The notes under the pieces were generated by a model that saw nothing but the letters and a program-made list of their open reading frames with translations, was not told where the DNA came from and ran no database searches. From Diphasiastrum complanatum (taxonomy: Eukaryota; Streptophyta; Lycopodiopsida; Lycopodiales; Lycopodiaceae), in NCBI GenBank assembly GCA_029204225.1, contig CM055109.1, positions 41,212,544 to 41,276,543 of the forward strand: a DNA stretch of 64,000 bases, read 5' to 3'. The position numbers and the translations under genes were made by a program. Positions 32,577-45,714 of this stretch are shown one piece after another (position 1 is the stretch's first letter; each line of letters begins with the position of its first letter).

Positions 32577-34401
32577 TTGTGGTATCCATCTTATGGGCAT
32601 GCTAGTCATCCGAATAAATGGATTCTCTAGTGTTTGGGAACAAGAGATAATAACCTATAGTGATTATGGGACAACTAGATGATGATCAGTGGATATCTAG
32701 AATATCAAATAAGGCGGTTAAGGGTTTTCTGGAAAGAAAAGCTGATGGTATGGGACATCAGTAATTTTGGAAAGGAAATTCTAGGACTGTAAAAATCTGA
32801 AGATCAATGGTGTGTTTTAGTACCTAGTCGCGATATGGGAAAAATAAAATCGTTTGATCAAATGTGGGATATTTTGGAAAAATTTGAGGTTTAATCTAGA
32901 TCTTAATGGTGGTATCTCATTATTTACAAAATCAGAGGCCCTCAAATCTATTTCTTGCTTTTTTAATTAATCCTTTACTTCTTAGTAATTTCTCGAATAT
33001 AGGACATCGGACTGGTTTATATGACTCTTTCCAGCATGAAGTTATTCTTCTGAAAGACTGTTATGTCATATAAATTGCTACTTGTGTAAATAGACTTGGA
33101 AGTCAGATAAATTCCAAAGTCAAAGTGGTTCAATGTCTTAAACCTTGGATATCTCTGTTGCATAAGTGGACTTCAGAGGAATGATAGTTTTGTCACTCAG
33201 GTTGAAAATATTTGAAAGAAAAGTCATGTTTGTAAGAGAGTGAAATCCATTTGTGGAATGCACTTATTATTGACTTTTTCTGGATTTGGATATTTTCATA
33301 TGTCATCTTTCCAGTTAACTTTTATGGAAATTGATAATTTCCTAAAAAGGAGGGGTGAAGTGATGGGATAATATTCTATCTAGGTATCTGTTGGTTGCAT
33401 AGCTTTTGGAAGAGAACCAATTGTGGTATAGAATGAGATTTTTCTGAAATTAATTTTGGATAAATTTAGAGTAAGATACCTAATTGGAATTTTCGAATAA
33501 GAGGAATTCTCTAGAGATTGTGTGGAAAATCTGGAACTAGAACAGGTTTGATATTTGAATCATTATTAAGTAAAAGGTCAAAGGTTACTAACTCTATTTT
33601 GATTGGAATAGAAGTAAGTTTGATCAGAATTTAAGTCTAAAAGTTCTATACTGGATCAGCCTAATTTTAGTTTAAGTACTAGGATCAAGGGAGGGGTTGA
33701 CAGTGTGGAAGAAATTATGCTGTTAGAGGTAAATTGGGTTGGAACACTATTGAGAGTGAATGTTATTCGTCTTGGAGATTTTCCGGATATGTTATTTACT
33801 CTTGAGAAATAGAAAATCTTTTGTAGCTGAGTTACAATATCTCAGTGAGATATGTGAGTAACATATGTGGGTTCTGGAGGAATCTGCCAGATAAAAATGT
33901 GTTTATGTACTAGGTCATAGTAAGATTATTCACATATGTGCACGATTAATCTTGTATGAATCTATTGTGTATTCCTGGTTAGTAGAGTTATTTGGTGCAC
34001 TTAACCTAGTCAGTGAACATGAACATATGATCAAGTATTGTTTTGACAGATACTTGTAGAGTTAACAAATCTTTGTATAGAAGATTTATGGATTAACTTA
34101 TAAATGATTTGGGTAGTAGTTGATTACTCTAGGATGAAGTTAATTGGTAAACCGATCAGTGTGATGTGGATTCATTGGGAACTGATGGTTTTGAATTATA
34201 TTGCTTGTAAGACACATGATTAGTGAATCATTTCAGTTCGTCAGTTTAAATTGTGTGCATTGATATACAGTATTCTTGGGATAGAGCATTCCTTAGATAA
34301 GAAATAAACTCAGCTCATTAGTGATTATATTCCAGAGCGCTCAATTGGATAATGAATCATAATGAATCCAAGAATAATATCTGAATTGATATTCAGCAGG
34401 A
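32577..34401 (+). mobile_element. LTR-element family X, copy X1, left part
   Basis: This is AT-rich DNA without plausible ORFs, co-linear with the reverse complement of about 57220-55790 (TGTGGTATCCATCT.. at its start, AGAGCGCTCAATTGGA near its end) and with part of 48790-51225. The 3' end is interrupted by a copia insertion; the sequence resumes at 40474. It is probably the non-coding or fully decayed interior of a large LTR element. Confidence 0.75.
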
Positions 34402-34406
34402 CTTTG
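34402..34406 (+). repeat. Target-site duplication, left copy (CTTTG)
   Basis: CTTTG occurs here and at 40474-40478, flanking the copia. The uninterrupted X3 copy near 55780 reads CAGGACTTGGGTATC on the minus strand, close to the predicted empty site. Confidence 0.85.
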
Positions 34407-34680
34407 ACTTAGAATTTGCTTTGCACAGGAACACAGATTATGCTATACAGTAACACAGACAAAAAACACTCTCCACAGCAAGCTCACATAGCAACTGTAT
34501 TTCTCAAAATGAAATTACGTTGTACATATAGTTGTTCACTCAGGCAACCCATGCATGACCCAGGTTGCCGTTGGTGGGATGCGTGTCTCGTCGACTTGCC
34601 TCGTGGCGAGGCCAACTGATCCTTATCCATTGATAGGACCCACAGTACAATAACACAGTGATTTTACTGTAATTCTAACT
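34407..34680 (-). repeat. Copia-A 3' LTR
   Basis: 274 bases paired with 40200-40473. In element orientation it starts AGTTAGAATT and ends AATTCTAAGT, without the usual TG/CA ends. A 67-codon plus-strand frame occurs in both LTRs simply because they are copies. Confidence 0.95.
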
Positions 34681-34692
34681 CTCTCCCTTAAA
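34681..34692 (-). promoter_or_regulatory. Polypurine tract of Copia-A
   Basis: The minus strand reads TTTAAGGGAGAG directly before the 3' LTR, the expected plus-strand primer site. Confidence 0.85.
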
Positions 34693-34734
34693 GTAGAGTC
34701 TACTTTTTATACAGTCATATACATAGCTTTAAAG

Positions 34735-36189
34735 TCAACAAACTTTAAGTACAGAAAGCTTTGATCTAAACTTATCAAACTTTTCTCCAGTAAGTGGCTT
34801 AGTGAAAATATCAGCTAGTTGTTCTTTTGTGCTACAATGAACAACATGAATCTCACGACTCAGCAGCCTCTCACGTATAAAGTGATACTGAATCTCAATG
34901 TACTTAGTTCTTGCATGGAACACTGGACTCTTTTCTAGCTGAATGCCACTCTGACTGTCGCTATGTAAAGTCGTGGGATTCTTCTGCTTCATGCCAACTT
35001 CTTCCAAGATTTGTCTCAACCATATGACTTCATGTGCTGCACTACACATTGCCTTATACTCTGCTTCTATGGTGGAAAGAGCAATTGTACTTTGCTTCTT
35101 ACTAGACCAGGAAAAGCAACTACCACAAAACTAGAATACATACCCTGTGGTGGATCTACGATCATCATAATCACCTCCCCAATCCGCATCCACATAGCCA
35201 CACAACTCAAGTAAACCATCATGCTTCCTGTAAATCAAGCCATACTCTGAAGTGCCTTTCACATAACGCAAAATGCGTTTAGCTGCCTTTCAATGCGTTT
35301 CCGTAGGTGCTGCCATAAACTGACTTACAATGCCAACAGCATAGCATATATTTGGTCTAGTCGTGGTAAGGTAAATCAAGCTCCCTACTAACTGTCTATA
35401 CAACGTAGCATCAAATGACTGTGACTCATCAAGCTTAGAAAGATTTTTACTTGGTTCAATAGCAATCCTATAACCTAAACCTGTGCAGCAACTCTTTGAC
35501 ATACTTCGCCTGTGTTAAACCCACTTCATGTCCTTTTTGCCACACTTCTACTCCAAGGCAGTAATGCATCAGGCTGAGATCTGTCATCTCGAATTGTTCC
35601 ATGAGGTCTTTCTTGATCATGTCTATCATCTCTTGATTATTTCCCGTAATAATCAAGTCATCAACATAAAGAGCAATCAAAGCAACCATACCATCAAAGC
35701 ATAAGACATATAGATTTGGATCAGAATGTGTTCTCACCATCTCCTTTGAACAAAAGTAGGCATCAATCCTGCTATACCACGCACGTGGTGCTTGTTTAAG
35801 ACCATAAAGCGCTTTCTTCAAGCGACATACTTTATTTTCATGTCCCTTCGCTACAAACCCTTCAGGTTGATCCATGAACACTTCTTCTTCTAACTCACCA
35901 TTTAGAAAAGCAGATTTCACATCCATCTGATGCAAAGGCCAACCAAAATGTGAAGCTAAATGCCTTTACTTTGTGCATACCCTTTGATCACCAATCTTGC
36001 CTTGTGCTTTACTATACTTCCATCTGCATGGTACTTAGTCCTATATACCCATTTGAAACCAATGGGTTTCTTGCCAATTGGTGGTTCTACTAAGTCCCAT
36101 GTGCTATGCTTAGCAATTGACTCCATCTCCTCTCCCATGGCCTTGACCCAAATGTCATCATCCTTCACTTCACCATAAGTCGAAGGTTC

Positions 36190-36190
<1 letters not shown>
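34735..36190 (-). pseudogene. Copia-A reverse transcriptase and RNase H
   Basis: RT begins in the long frame with SIAKHSTWDLVEPPIGKKPI and [17 protein letters not shown] deletion of roughly 60 bases near 35965 then removes the segment normally before [20 protein letters not shown]. The active-site [12 protein letters not shown] is intact. Later blocks include a broken RIAIEPSK, LYRQLVGSLIYLTTTRPNI, RNase H EAEYKAMCSAAHEVIWLRQI, SDSQSGIQLEKSPVFHARTK and DIFTKPLTGEKFDKFRSKL, ending near 34738. At least two frame changes separate RT from RNase H. Confidence 0.92.
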
Positions 36191-37469
<1,279 letters not shown>

Positions 37470-37470
<1 letters not shown>

Positions 37471-38877
37471 TTTCTCGATGCTACTTCTCATATACACAAG
37501 ATTCGCACATCAATTTCAAGTGATCTTCTATAGTAGGCAATCCTATTACCATCTCCAATTTTCTCATCAAACTGAGGCTTCCCAAGTTCAAGTGACCAAG
37601 TCTCTTATGCCACAACTCAGTTTGCGATGGAATGGACGATACAAGTCCATGTTGCCCCTTAATTGTAGCATTCAACCTGTACAATTTTGTATTGGGATCT
37701 CTTACTCCATCCGCAATAACTTTGAACTTTCGGTTCACTTCCTTCAAAAAGCAACGATCATGGGCGAATTCTACTCTCAACTTTTGATCAATAATGACTC
37801 CAACAAAAAGTAGATTTTTCTTCAAACCTGGTACGTAAAGTACCTCCCTGATCATCCTGCTTTTGCCATCAGGTAGTTGGATTGAAACGGTGCCTATCCC
37901 TTTGATCTTGCACACCTCACCATTTGCTTTCAAGCTATTGAATCAAGTCATGTGTCTTGTGGCTCCCGAGTCAATATACCATGCTTGATCATCTTGATTA
38001 GATGACAATGCAGATATGAAGATGCTAGAGTCTTCAATCTCACTCTCATTGACAAGGTTACCTGCTTGTTTTGGTTTCCCCTTGTCTTGTTCCACCAGGA
38101 ATTTGCGACATTCACTCTTCCAATGGCCCTTTTTACCACAATGGAAGCACTTGCCTTTCTTCTTAGTTTTACTGGAAGATCCCTCGTCCTACTGAGACTT
38201 GGCAAATTGTTGTTTAGACTTCTTCTTGCCCTTGCCCTTGCCTTGTTTTTGGCGTGTCGCAATTGCCTGATCGTCAGTATTTTGACTTCTAGCTTTCACC
38301 ATTTCTCGCCTTTGCTCTTCCTGCATCAAGATTCATGTGAGCTCATCAAAGGTTGGCAATCTTTCTCTTAATGCTATTCCGCTCACAAACATCTGATAGG
38401 GTTCTGCAATGCCGCACAATGCATTGTGCACCAGCTCCACATCACGTATGCGCTCACCAATAGAATGCAGTTCATCTCTCATTGTCTTGATTCTGGTCAT
38501 GTACGTCTGAATGTGCTCTCCTTGTTCCATGCGGGCACTATTCAACTTTGACTTCAAAAACATGATTCTTGATGGATTTGATGTCTCGAACTGCTCCTTT
38601 AGCACATCCCATGCCTGTCTAGGTGTAACAACATCACAAATGTGGGTAATGATGTGATCCTTCACTAACAAGTTAATGAAGGTCAAATCTTTCCTCATCT
38701 TTTTGTCGAACACTTTGATATCCGCTTCATTTGGCGGCCTTCTCTCATCACCTGTGACGACTTCCCACACGTCTTTCTCCATCAGTATGTTTTTCATTTT
38801 GAATTTCCACACTGCATAGTTAGAAATCCTGTCCAATTTGCTACTTTCACTCAAAATGGACTCTCCATGTTTGCCAT
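37470..38877 (-). pseudogene. Copia-A gag, protease and pre-integrase domain
   Basis: The probable gag start is the ATG at 38877 (MANMES); a one-base change near 38853 puts the rest in the frame SKLDRISNYAVWKFKMKNIL. Next come QAWDVLKEQFETSNPSRIMF and a Lys/Gln-rich linker. The zinc knuckle is CFHCGKKGHWKSEC (about 38105-38150) and the protease site is AWYIDSGATRHMT (about 37945-37985). Pre-integrase follows with VLYVPGLKKNLLFVGVI and ELWHKRLGHLNLGSL (37933-37481). Stops occur near 38330, 38190 and 37940. This is the normal copia order. Confidence 0.92.
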
Positions 38878-38919
38878 CGCAAACCTGCTTGAAACTTCTG
38901 CCGAAGGCTAAAAACAATA

Positions 38920-40187
38920 TATCGAGGCCAACAGCGATGTCAGAAGTTGAAAATAATGACCTGCACTTTTTCCCTTACTAGGCCACTCATCGCTTTTCCA
39001 GCAATTTAAAACCAAATCGACGTCACCTTCCGAAATGCACTCAGTCGTCAACTCCCAACAACGTGCCCAGTGGAATGGTGAAATCACTTTTGGCATACTC
39101 TGAACACTTTCTCCACTGCAATCACTCTATTTTGATGTACCGTACTTGCAGGTACAGTCCGGGTGCCATTCGTTTGGAGGTTATAGCCTTTCGTTTGGGT
39201 CAAAACGGGCAAAGGACCCAAAAATAGGGACTTTTCTAGTTTTTGAACTGTTTCTTCACCTTGAAGAAACTTCACTCTTCACTTGTGAAGGGACCCAACT
39301 CCAATTTCAGTATGAAAATTTTTAATGAAGTTGAAGGCCAAAATGCACTTCACTCCTTCAGGGCCCTCTTCAACAACCCTTCAGACTCCATGCAATGGTT
39401 GAATCTGATCCAATAGTGATTATCCCTTCTGGGTAGCACAATCTGAGCCGTCGATCTTGTAACTTCTCTATTCAACGGATCTGAGCACTTTTGTGCACCA
39501 ATGGAGAGTCTTGTAGACGTTGTCCACTTCGAAACACTATGGTTTCACTTTGGTTCCACGCGCGAACAGTCCGCGACCTCCCTGTCTACGGTCGCGCCTC
39601 CCCAAGCTCGTTTTTGCTTGATCTAACTCGTCTATGGATCGATTTGAGCATGATCTGAGGCCTGGAGCAAGGTCGCCCTACTGATACCAAGTCTGTAGAG
39701 TGTTCAATCATGAAATCTCGTGGAGAAACGGTGATTTTAGCTCAACTTGACAAAGTGGCTTTTTTCACCTTTTACCGTAAATCTGCTAGATTAACTGTCT
39801 GGAGACAAATATCTGACATAAACCTCAGAATCTCTCCATGGCTGGTTGACAATGTGATTAGCTTCCTTCTTGTCCTTACGACATCCAAAACGGTGCACAA
39901 ACAGCGAATAAATCACCAGTTATGTATAAAAAACCGTAACCCCAAACCCGGTTTCAATTTCTAGCTGTCTTCAAAATTGTCAATTTTTCACCAAATTTTT
40001 TCCTGTCTGATGCTATGCACAGGCTAATAATCCCTCTGCTGAGCTTAGCAAGTCTCTATAAACTAGAAACCGTGCACCAGTGCTTCTCTTTCCGTTTTCA
40101 ACCCGTCGTAAACCCCGAACTCTCAGAAGACAGTTCTCCCGAAGCTCTCTTCAACAGCGATGTTGTACTGTTTACACTCCCTGTACG
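38920..40187 (-). other. Copia-A leader between PBS and gag
   Basis: About 1.3 kb without convincing coding. It contains a second PBS-like word TTGGTATCAG (minus, 39681-39690) as well as the adjacent-to-LTR PBS. Confidence 0.6.
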
Positions 40188-40199
40188 GCTCTGATACCA
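40188..40199 (-). promoter_or_regulatory. Copia-A primer-binding site
   Basis: The minus strand reads TGGTATCAGAGC directly after the 5' LTR, an exact match to the plant tRNA-Met-i PBS. Confidence 0.93.
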
Positions 40200-40473
40200 A
40201 CTTAGAATTTGCTTTGCATAGGAACACAGATTATGCTTAACAGTAACACTGACAGAAAACACTCTCCACAGCAAGCTCACATAGCAATTGTATTTCTCAA
40301 AATGAAATTACACTGTACATATAGTTGTTCACTTAGGCAACCCATGCATGACCTAGGCTGCCGTTGGCGGGACGCGTGTCCCGTCGACTTGCCTCGTGGT
40401 GAGGCCAACTGATCCTTATCCACTGATAGGACCCACAGTACAGTAACACAGTGATTCTACTTTAATTCTAACT
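40200..40473 (-). repeat. Copia-A 5' LTR
   Basis: 274 bases matching 34407-34680 at about 93% by eye, ending against the CTTTG target duplication (40474-40478). Confidence 0.95.
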
Positions 40474-40478
40474 CTTTG

Positions 40479-41666
40479 GGTATCTAGATTTGATTTTAGA
40501 TTGTAATCTAAAGTTTTGTAGTTGAAGATGATTGTCATTTTGGTATGCATTCAGTCTTTAATTACCAGTGGTTTATAAACCTTGAATCTTGCACTTCAGT
40601 TAAAGAATCATGTTTGAAGAATATTCCTAAATCCAGTATTTTCTTAGTGGAAAGATTTTGGAATGATTCCTACTTTTTCTGTGTTATGTGGAACATATAC
40701 TCCAGTATCTTGTGAATGATTAAGTACGATTTTGGATTCCAGAAAATTATGATTGATGAATCCTACGATTCTAAATATTTGTTGACGGATCATAAATAGC
40801 TACTTAATTGTTGTCAGTGGATTAAAAGGAATTGTGATGATTCTTAAGTGTGACGATTAAGTCTTGGTCTAAGAATTCAGACCATTGTTTTGAATCTCTT
40901 TACTCCAGTATTTTAATTGAGAACCTATGGATCTCACAGATATTATTTATCTAGTGGATGTTGTTCTGCTATAGTTTATGGTCTGCAGATGCTTGAGTAC
41001 AGTTCTTCATTTGAATTGGATCTCCAATTATCATAGGAGACAGACAAGTCTATTAAGATGAATGAATGCTATTTTCTTGCATTTGGTGCTAGAAATAGGA
41101 GCATTTAACTCAAAAGAGTATCTAGGATACTCAAGGTTGAGCTTTAATCATTCTATATCTTAATGATTCTCCTAGAAATTCTAGTTGAATGAATTGGTCA
41201 TGCCACGACCAAGGCCCGTTTGACCAGGTCAAACGGCCCCTGGTCATATCTTAGAATTAGATTCTAAGGATAGTTGTACTTGAAAGTTTTTTATGAATTG
41301 TTTGCCAGAGTATGTGGATAATTTCAAATTGTAATTATATTATTTTTTTAACTTTAAATCTCCTAAGTTAGGGAATATTTCACTCAGTGGTTCATGTAAG
41401 TGTTTTACATGAAGGTGATATTACTAACTTGTGTTGAGTGTAACCTTGTTGAGAAAATATATCTCTTAGTGTACTTTTCAAACTAGAGTTTGTACTCCAG
41501 AGCAGAGATTATGATTGGAAATAGGTTTATCTCGGAGTACTTGTTTGATATGAAAGTCAAACTAGGGATGATGATTTTCTCTGTTAATATTGAAAGTTAA
41601 AGGAACTGTAATTCTTTCATGTTTTGAGGAGCTTCTAAGGATAGAAGCAGTTTAAGGAGGGAAGAA
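40479..41666 (+). mobile_element. Family X, copy X1, right part, with polypurine tract
   Basis: The sequence continues X1 after the copia insertion, co-linear with the reverse complement of about 55780-54590. It ends in the polypurine tract TTTAAGGAGGGAAGAA (41651-41666). A 46-base palindromic insertion absent from X3 lies at about 41202-41247. No coding evidence. Confidence 0.75.
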
Positions 41667-41875
41667 TGTTATGGCGGTTAAGGACCTGATAGTCCTGATA
41701 TGGTAGATCAGCCCTCCAGTATTCGAGATTGTTGGTCACGCCATGATTTAATTCCCTGTCAAGGCTAATTTGTGACTAATTACCTTGAGAGGACCCAGAC
41801 ACTCTAATTGAGACATATGGAGTATTGCATGTATGTGTGACAGATATAAGCAGGAGGACTGCATGAAGAGATGAG
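41667..41875 (+). repeat. Family X 3' LTR, truncated
   Basis: The LTR begins TGTTATGGCGGTTAAGGAC just after the polypurine tract. It matches the minus-strand LTR starting at 54589 until about GCATGAAGAGATG, then diverges. Confidence 0.75.
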
Positions 41876-43260
41876 ACCTATAACCAACCTTTTCAGCACA
41901 TTCTCTGAACAACCGATAGTTCGGATGGCTTTCGAACTATCAAATGTCTACATGCGCTGAAACAAACCATGCACTAACAAACTGTCGAGTGATTCAAATT
42001 ATCAAATTCGAAGCTTAGCAGTCGTGAGAAACAAAACTATCACGCTTAGTCGTAGACAACGTTACAAGAGGAGATATGTAGTTAGCTGATAGTTTAGCGT
42101 AAACCCCTCTTGTAATGACTAGGTAAGTTATCTTTTAATTCCCATTAGTGAAATATAAATGTAGAATAGAAATCAAAAGAGAGAGTGAAGAAGAGAGAAT
42201 TTTGTAAGAGGATCGTTAGGCCGCTACGCTGCACTGTCGACTCTGCAATAGCCTCGCTCTAAGAGAAGAAATATAAAAGGTGTTCTATTCTTCCAGTAGT
42301 GGTAGCCCAGCTAGTTACTGCAATTCCGCACGTCACACAATGCATTTCCGCAACGCATTTCCCAGCAATTAAGTGGGGCTAATGAAGAGGTCAGTAAATC
42401 CCGAAGATCTAGTTTCAGACTTGACAAAAGAACATGTGGAGTTGGTGTTGCTACCAAAAGATCCATGATCCAAGAAAGAATTAAGCTTGAATGCAGTTAT
42501 GGGGCCTCTTGTCAAAGGGAATTGGTGCAACATGTGAGAAATAAAGGAACAACTAGAAGTGAAGGTGGAAGGAAGAGAGAGGCTAGCAGGAGTGGTGACG
42601 GGTGAAAACACAAATTGAACACAAGCAAAAGTGTCATGGACAAAAGGTGATATTGTTGGAAGGGGACGAAGAAGATATTAGGAGCAAGGGAGGGCTAAAA
42701 AGTTGCTACGAGGAGCTCCAAAAGATGATGATGGGAGTAGCACCGGGGACGAATGAATAATGATACAAAAGGTGGTACCACAAGGACCCATTTCCCATGA
42801 TTGGGAAACTTGTGATCATGAGAATTTCATACTTGCGAGGTGATTGTCGTGTAAAGCACATCATATGGCTCACCTACATCGCCATCAGTAGGAGAAGGCA
42901 TGACAAGGTTGCCAAACATGTGATCCTCACCATCTCTAGGGTTTAAAAGGGAGTCTTTGAACAAGTGACTTCATAGAAACGTATGGATTGTAAGGGCCAA
43001 TAGCAGGTTTTCGTGCATAGTGCGAAAAATATTTTCAAAGCACATGAACGCGCATTAGAAAAAACGAGAAGAGACGGAGGAAAGTTCTTCCCTAAAGCGA
43101 AGCTTTCGGGCTGCGTAATGGTGGCGTTGCTTCCTTTGCCTCGGCGAGCCAACACAGAAGCATGCGGCTGTTTTCCTGCGATCCCCTCAACTTTACTGCA
43201 ATCACAATTCTTTCTACAAATTGCTGCAAGGTAGCAGAGGTAGAAAGATCATCTGGCAAA
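41876..43260. other. Possible LTR fragment, then no recognised gene
   Basis: 41880-42340 has LTR-like features: a GAAATATAAAAGG TATA-like word near 42270 and AATTCCGCACGTCACACA near 42320, similar to AATTCCGCACG at 21818. 42340-43260 shows no recognised gene. The minus-strand frame 42369-42611 is unassigned. Confidence 0.35.
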
Positions 43261-43270
43261 ATTAATCGTG

Positions 43271-43277
43271 TATAAAT
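43271..43277 (+). promoter_or_regulatory. Candidate TATA box of the RING-H2 gene
   Basis: TATAAAT about 135 bases upstream of the ATG at 43412. A six-codon upstream frame (MQFFDC) starts at 43281. Placement is plausible but unproven. Confidence 0.35.
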
Positions 43278-43411
43278 TACATGCAGTTTTTCGATTGTTA
43301 GTGCAATTCTTTTGCTTGCTGAGCCGAAGGAGGAGCTAAGGAAGCAGTCTTGAATCTGTAGGTGAGTAATAGCGTTTGTAGGGAAGGAGGTGGTGCAATT
43401 GAGTGTTTGCA

Positions 43412-44186
43412 AGATGACTTTGAGGTCTAGATTCACAGGACGTCGCAGCCTCAGTGCAGCGGTCGGAGTTAGTGCTGATGTTGTGTCTTCCTTGCCTGTG
43501 GTCTCCAGTTCGAGTGATCACCCCTACGTAGTCATTACGCAACCTATAGTTTCTCCAGCAATCCAGTTCCTAATGCTGACCACTACAGTAAAACAATAGA
43601 TATTGTGCTTTTGGGGATATCATTGGTGCTTCTTGTCATCGTTATTGGCGTGTACGTCATAAGAAAATACTTTTATCCGCCAGCTGAGATTAATGCCACA
43701 CGCCAGCAAGCTGTTCATCGAAGACTAGAGCAACAGAACGAGGGGCTGGATCGCAAGGTCATTGAAATTTTTTCCGTTATGACATGCTCGGCTGCAGAGA
43801 TCGCAAAACATCCTGCAGGTTGCGCAGTCTGTCTAAGCGAGTTTCAAGAAGGAGAAAAAACTCGGTTGTTGCCTAAGTGTGGCCATGTTTTCCACCTCGA
43901 ATGCATTGACATAGGGCTTTTCTCCCACTCCACATGTCCTCTGTGCCGAGTGAGTCTCATCCCAGAATCACACACCATAACTGTTGACTCCAACACTCCG
44001 CATGGAAGCGCAGGCCAAGAAAATTTGGATCGTGCAGCTCCGGTGAACGGAGGAGGTGTAGCAGCTCTCTCAGAACAAACCATTGCCTTAAACAATGCAG
44101 CACATAGGCATGGAGAAACAAAAGCTATTCTAATTCTAATCCCGTTCATCAGAGGGGTCCAGATTAACAACTCCCGAAAAGTTTGA
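43412..44186 (+). CDS. ATL-like RING-H2 finger E3 ubiquitin ligase (5' end unresolved)
   Basis: The product would be a membrane-anchored RING-H2 E3 ligase that moves ubiquitin from an E2 to substrates. The RING frame is open from 43518 to the stop at 44184. It encodes a hydrophobic segment (VLLGISLVLLVIVIGVYVI), a basic stretch, the ATL GLD motif (EGLDRKVIEIF) and a complete C3H2C3 RING: CAVC, then LLPKCGHVFHLEC, then CPLC. A polar tail follows. The Trp normally before the sixth zinc-ligand region is Gly here (ECIDIGLFSH), which may weaken E2 contact. No in-frame ATG precedes the membrane segment. An ATG at 43412 opens another frame (MTLRSRFTGRRSLS) to 43599, so either a small intron (acceptor-like TTTCTCCAG at 43551-43559) or a frameshift joins them. 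ATL genes are usually intronless, so a recent pseudogene is possible. Confidence 0.85.
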
Positions 44187-44251
44187 AGCTCCTCCTGAAC
44201 GTTGCGTGATGTTATTGATCAAAGACAAAAGAAGCGATGATGCAATATTAC

Positions 44252-44253
44252 CG

Positions 44254-44305
<52 letters not shown>
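44252..44305. repeat. (CG)n(GA)n microsatellite
   Basis: An alternating CG run (44252-44269) passes directly into GA units, about 65 bases after the RING-H2 stop, possibly in the 3' UTR. Confidence 0.95.
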
Positions 44306-44310
<5 letters not shown>

Positions 44311-44559
44311 AGATTGGTGTTGGTGTCGCCATAAATTTTAGGCAATTCCTATTTATCACTCTCGTTCTCGTGTTGGTGGCAAAAGAAGCATGGCCAGATT
44401 TCTATCCCTGCAAGAGGGGTGTGAGAACAAGAACAATAGATATATACAGCCAATGAATGCAATTCAAGGAAAAAAAAAATTGTGATGTGCCTTCTTCAAT
44501 GTAATGTGGAATGGTAAGGCACCCTCTAAAAGTCACTAGAAAAACCCATTTCGGTCGTG

Positions 44560-44561
<2 letters not shown>

Positions 44562-44604
<43 letters not shown>
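44562..44604. repeat. (TA)n microsatellite
   Basis: A pure TA run of about 43 bases. Confidence 0.95.
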
Positions 44605-44607
<3 letters not shown>

Positions 44608-44609
44608 GA

Positions 44610-45240
44610 GTGACTTTTCTTTTGCTCCTGCCTAATGTGAACATAAGATGTGTAAAAAAATCAAGTATTGTCTTATTTGATAAATAAATTCTAAAACTTT
44701 GTTCAAAATTTATATGAACACTAGACTCTCTTTACAAACATGTATGATTTTGATTATCGATTTTTCATGCACTTGATAGGTGAATTTAGTAAAAGAGATT
44801 TTGACTCCACATTATGGATTTCTATTCTAGTTCAAATATTTGATAGAAACTTTCACAATTCTATTGGGATATTACAATATGAACCATGGTGATTACAATA
44901 TGATAAATCTTGACAAGTCGCAATTTAAAGTGATAAAAAAGAGAAACTACTCCCTACATATCGATGGCAGCTCGTCCCCCACCCCACCCCTTTTTCGTTG
45001 GGTCTGGGCATTTGTTGGTCCCAGTGCGTTGCCAATGCGAGATGTGGCATGGGGAGCGGTAGCAAATGCAAGAGAGACGAGCACAAACTATGCACAAGCG
45101 CCAAAAAATTTCACGAGCACGCATGTGAAGGGGCGGGCACCAGAAATTTTTTTGGCAGTTCTAGATTTTCGAGCACGCACTGCTGCGGGCACCAAATTTT
45201 CTATGGGCCTCCAAATGCAAGAAAGAGATTGGGGTCATAT
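44610..45240 (+). other. No recognised gene; one unassigned 135-codon frame
   Basis: The frame 44840-45247 becomes GC-richer after 44990 (WVWAFVGPSALPMRDVAWGA). CACGAGCACGCA and CGAGCACGCACTG suggest a local duplication. It has no family resemblance I can name. Confidence 0.3.
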
Positions 45241-45289
45241 ACCATAATTGTCAAATTTCAGAGTTTATGGACTGAAATTGATCTACAAA

Positions 45290-45693
45290 TGATCACAAAG
45301 AGTGATTAGTAGCTTGGGATCTTGATCTATATCAAGACTAGCTTCCAAATCTAGCTTCAACTTGACAATCTTTGTGATTCCAAGCAAGAACAATAAAAAA
45401 AGATGATCCACGGCTTCACACGTGTGAAGTACAGCTACTGTACGGCCTGATAACAGAGAAATAGTTTGCTTATCATTTACAAAGCAATCATCCACAAGGA
45501 AGTTCCTTAAGAGAGTCAAAACACAATGATAGCTACAAAAACGAAGATTTCTCATCATTAGCTCAAAAATGGATCCATCATGGATCAAGTACAAAATCAC
45601 CATTCACACGTATGGACAAGTCCTCACACGTGTGCATCCACATAGATGTCTAATATTCATCAAAAACCATGTGAAAATTGCTAAATTCTAACA
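45290..45693 (-). repeat. Copia-D 3' LTR (far edge approximate)
   Basis: On the minus strand a polypurine-like AAACTAAGGAG is followed by TGTTAGAATTTAGC (start at 45693), a canonical LTR start. CACACGTGTG lies at 45625-45634 and 45417-45426, with CACACGTATG at 45604. The end is not fixed. Confidence 0.6.
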
Positions 45694-45714
45694 CTCCTTA
45701 GTTTTTACATGATA

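Noticed and set aside
34416-34619. 67-codon frame repeated at 40209-40412
   Set aside because: It is present twice only because it lies in the two LTRs of Copia-A. LTR mutations show no coding bias by eye.
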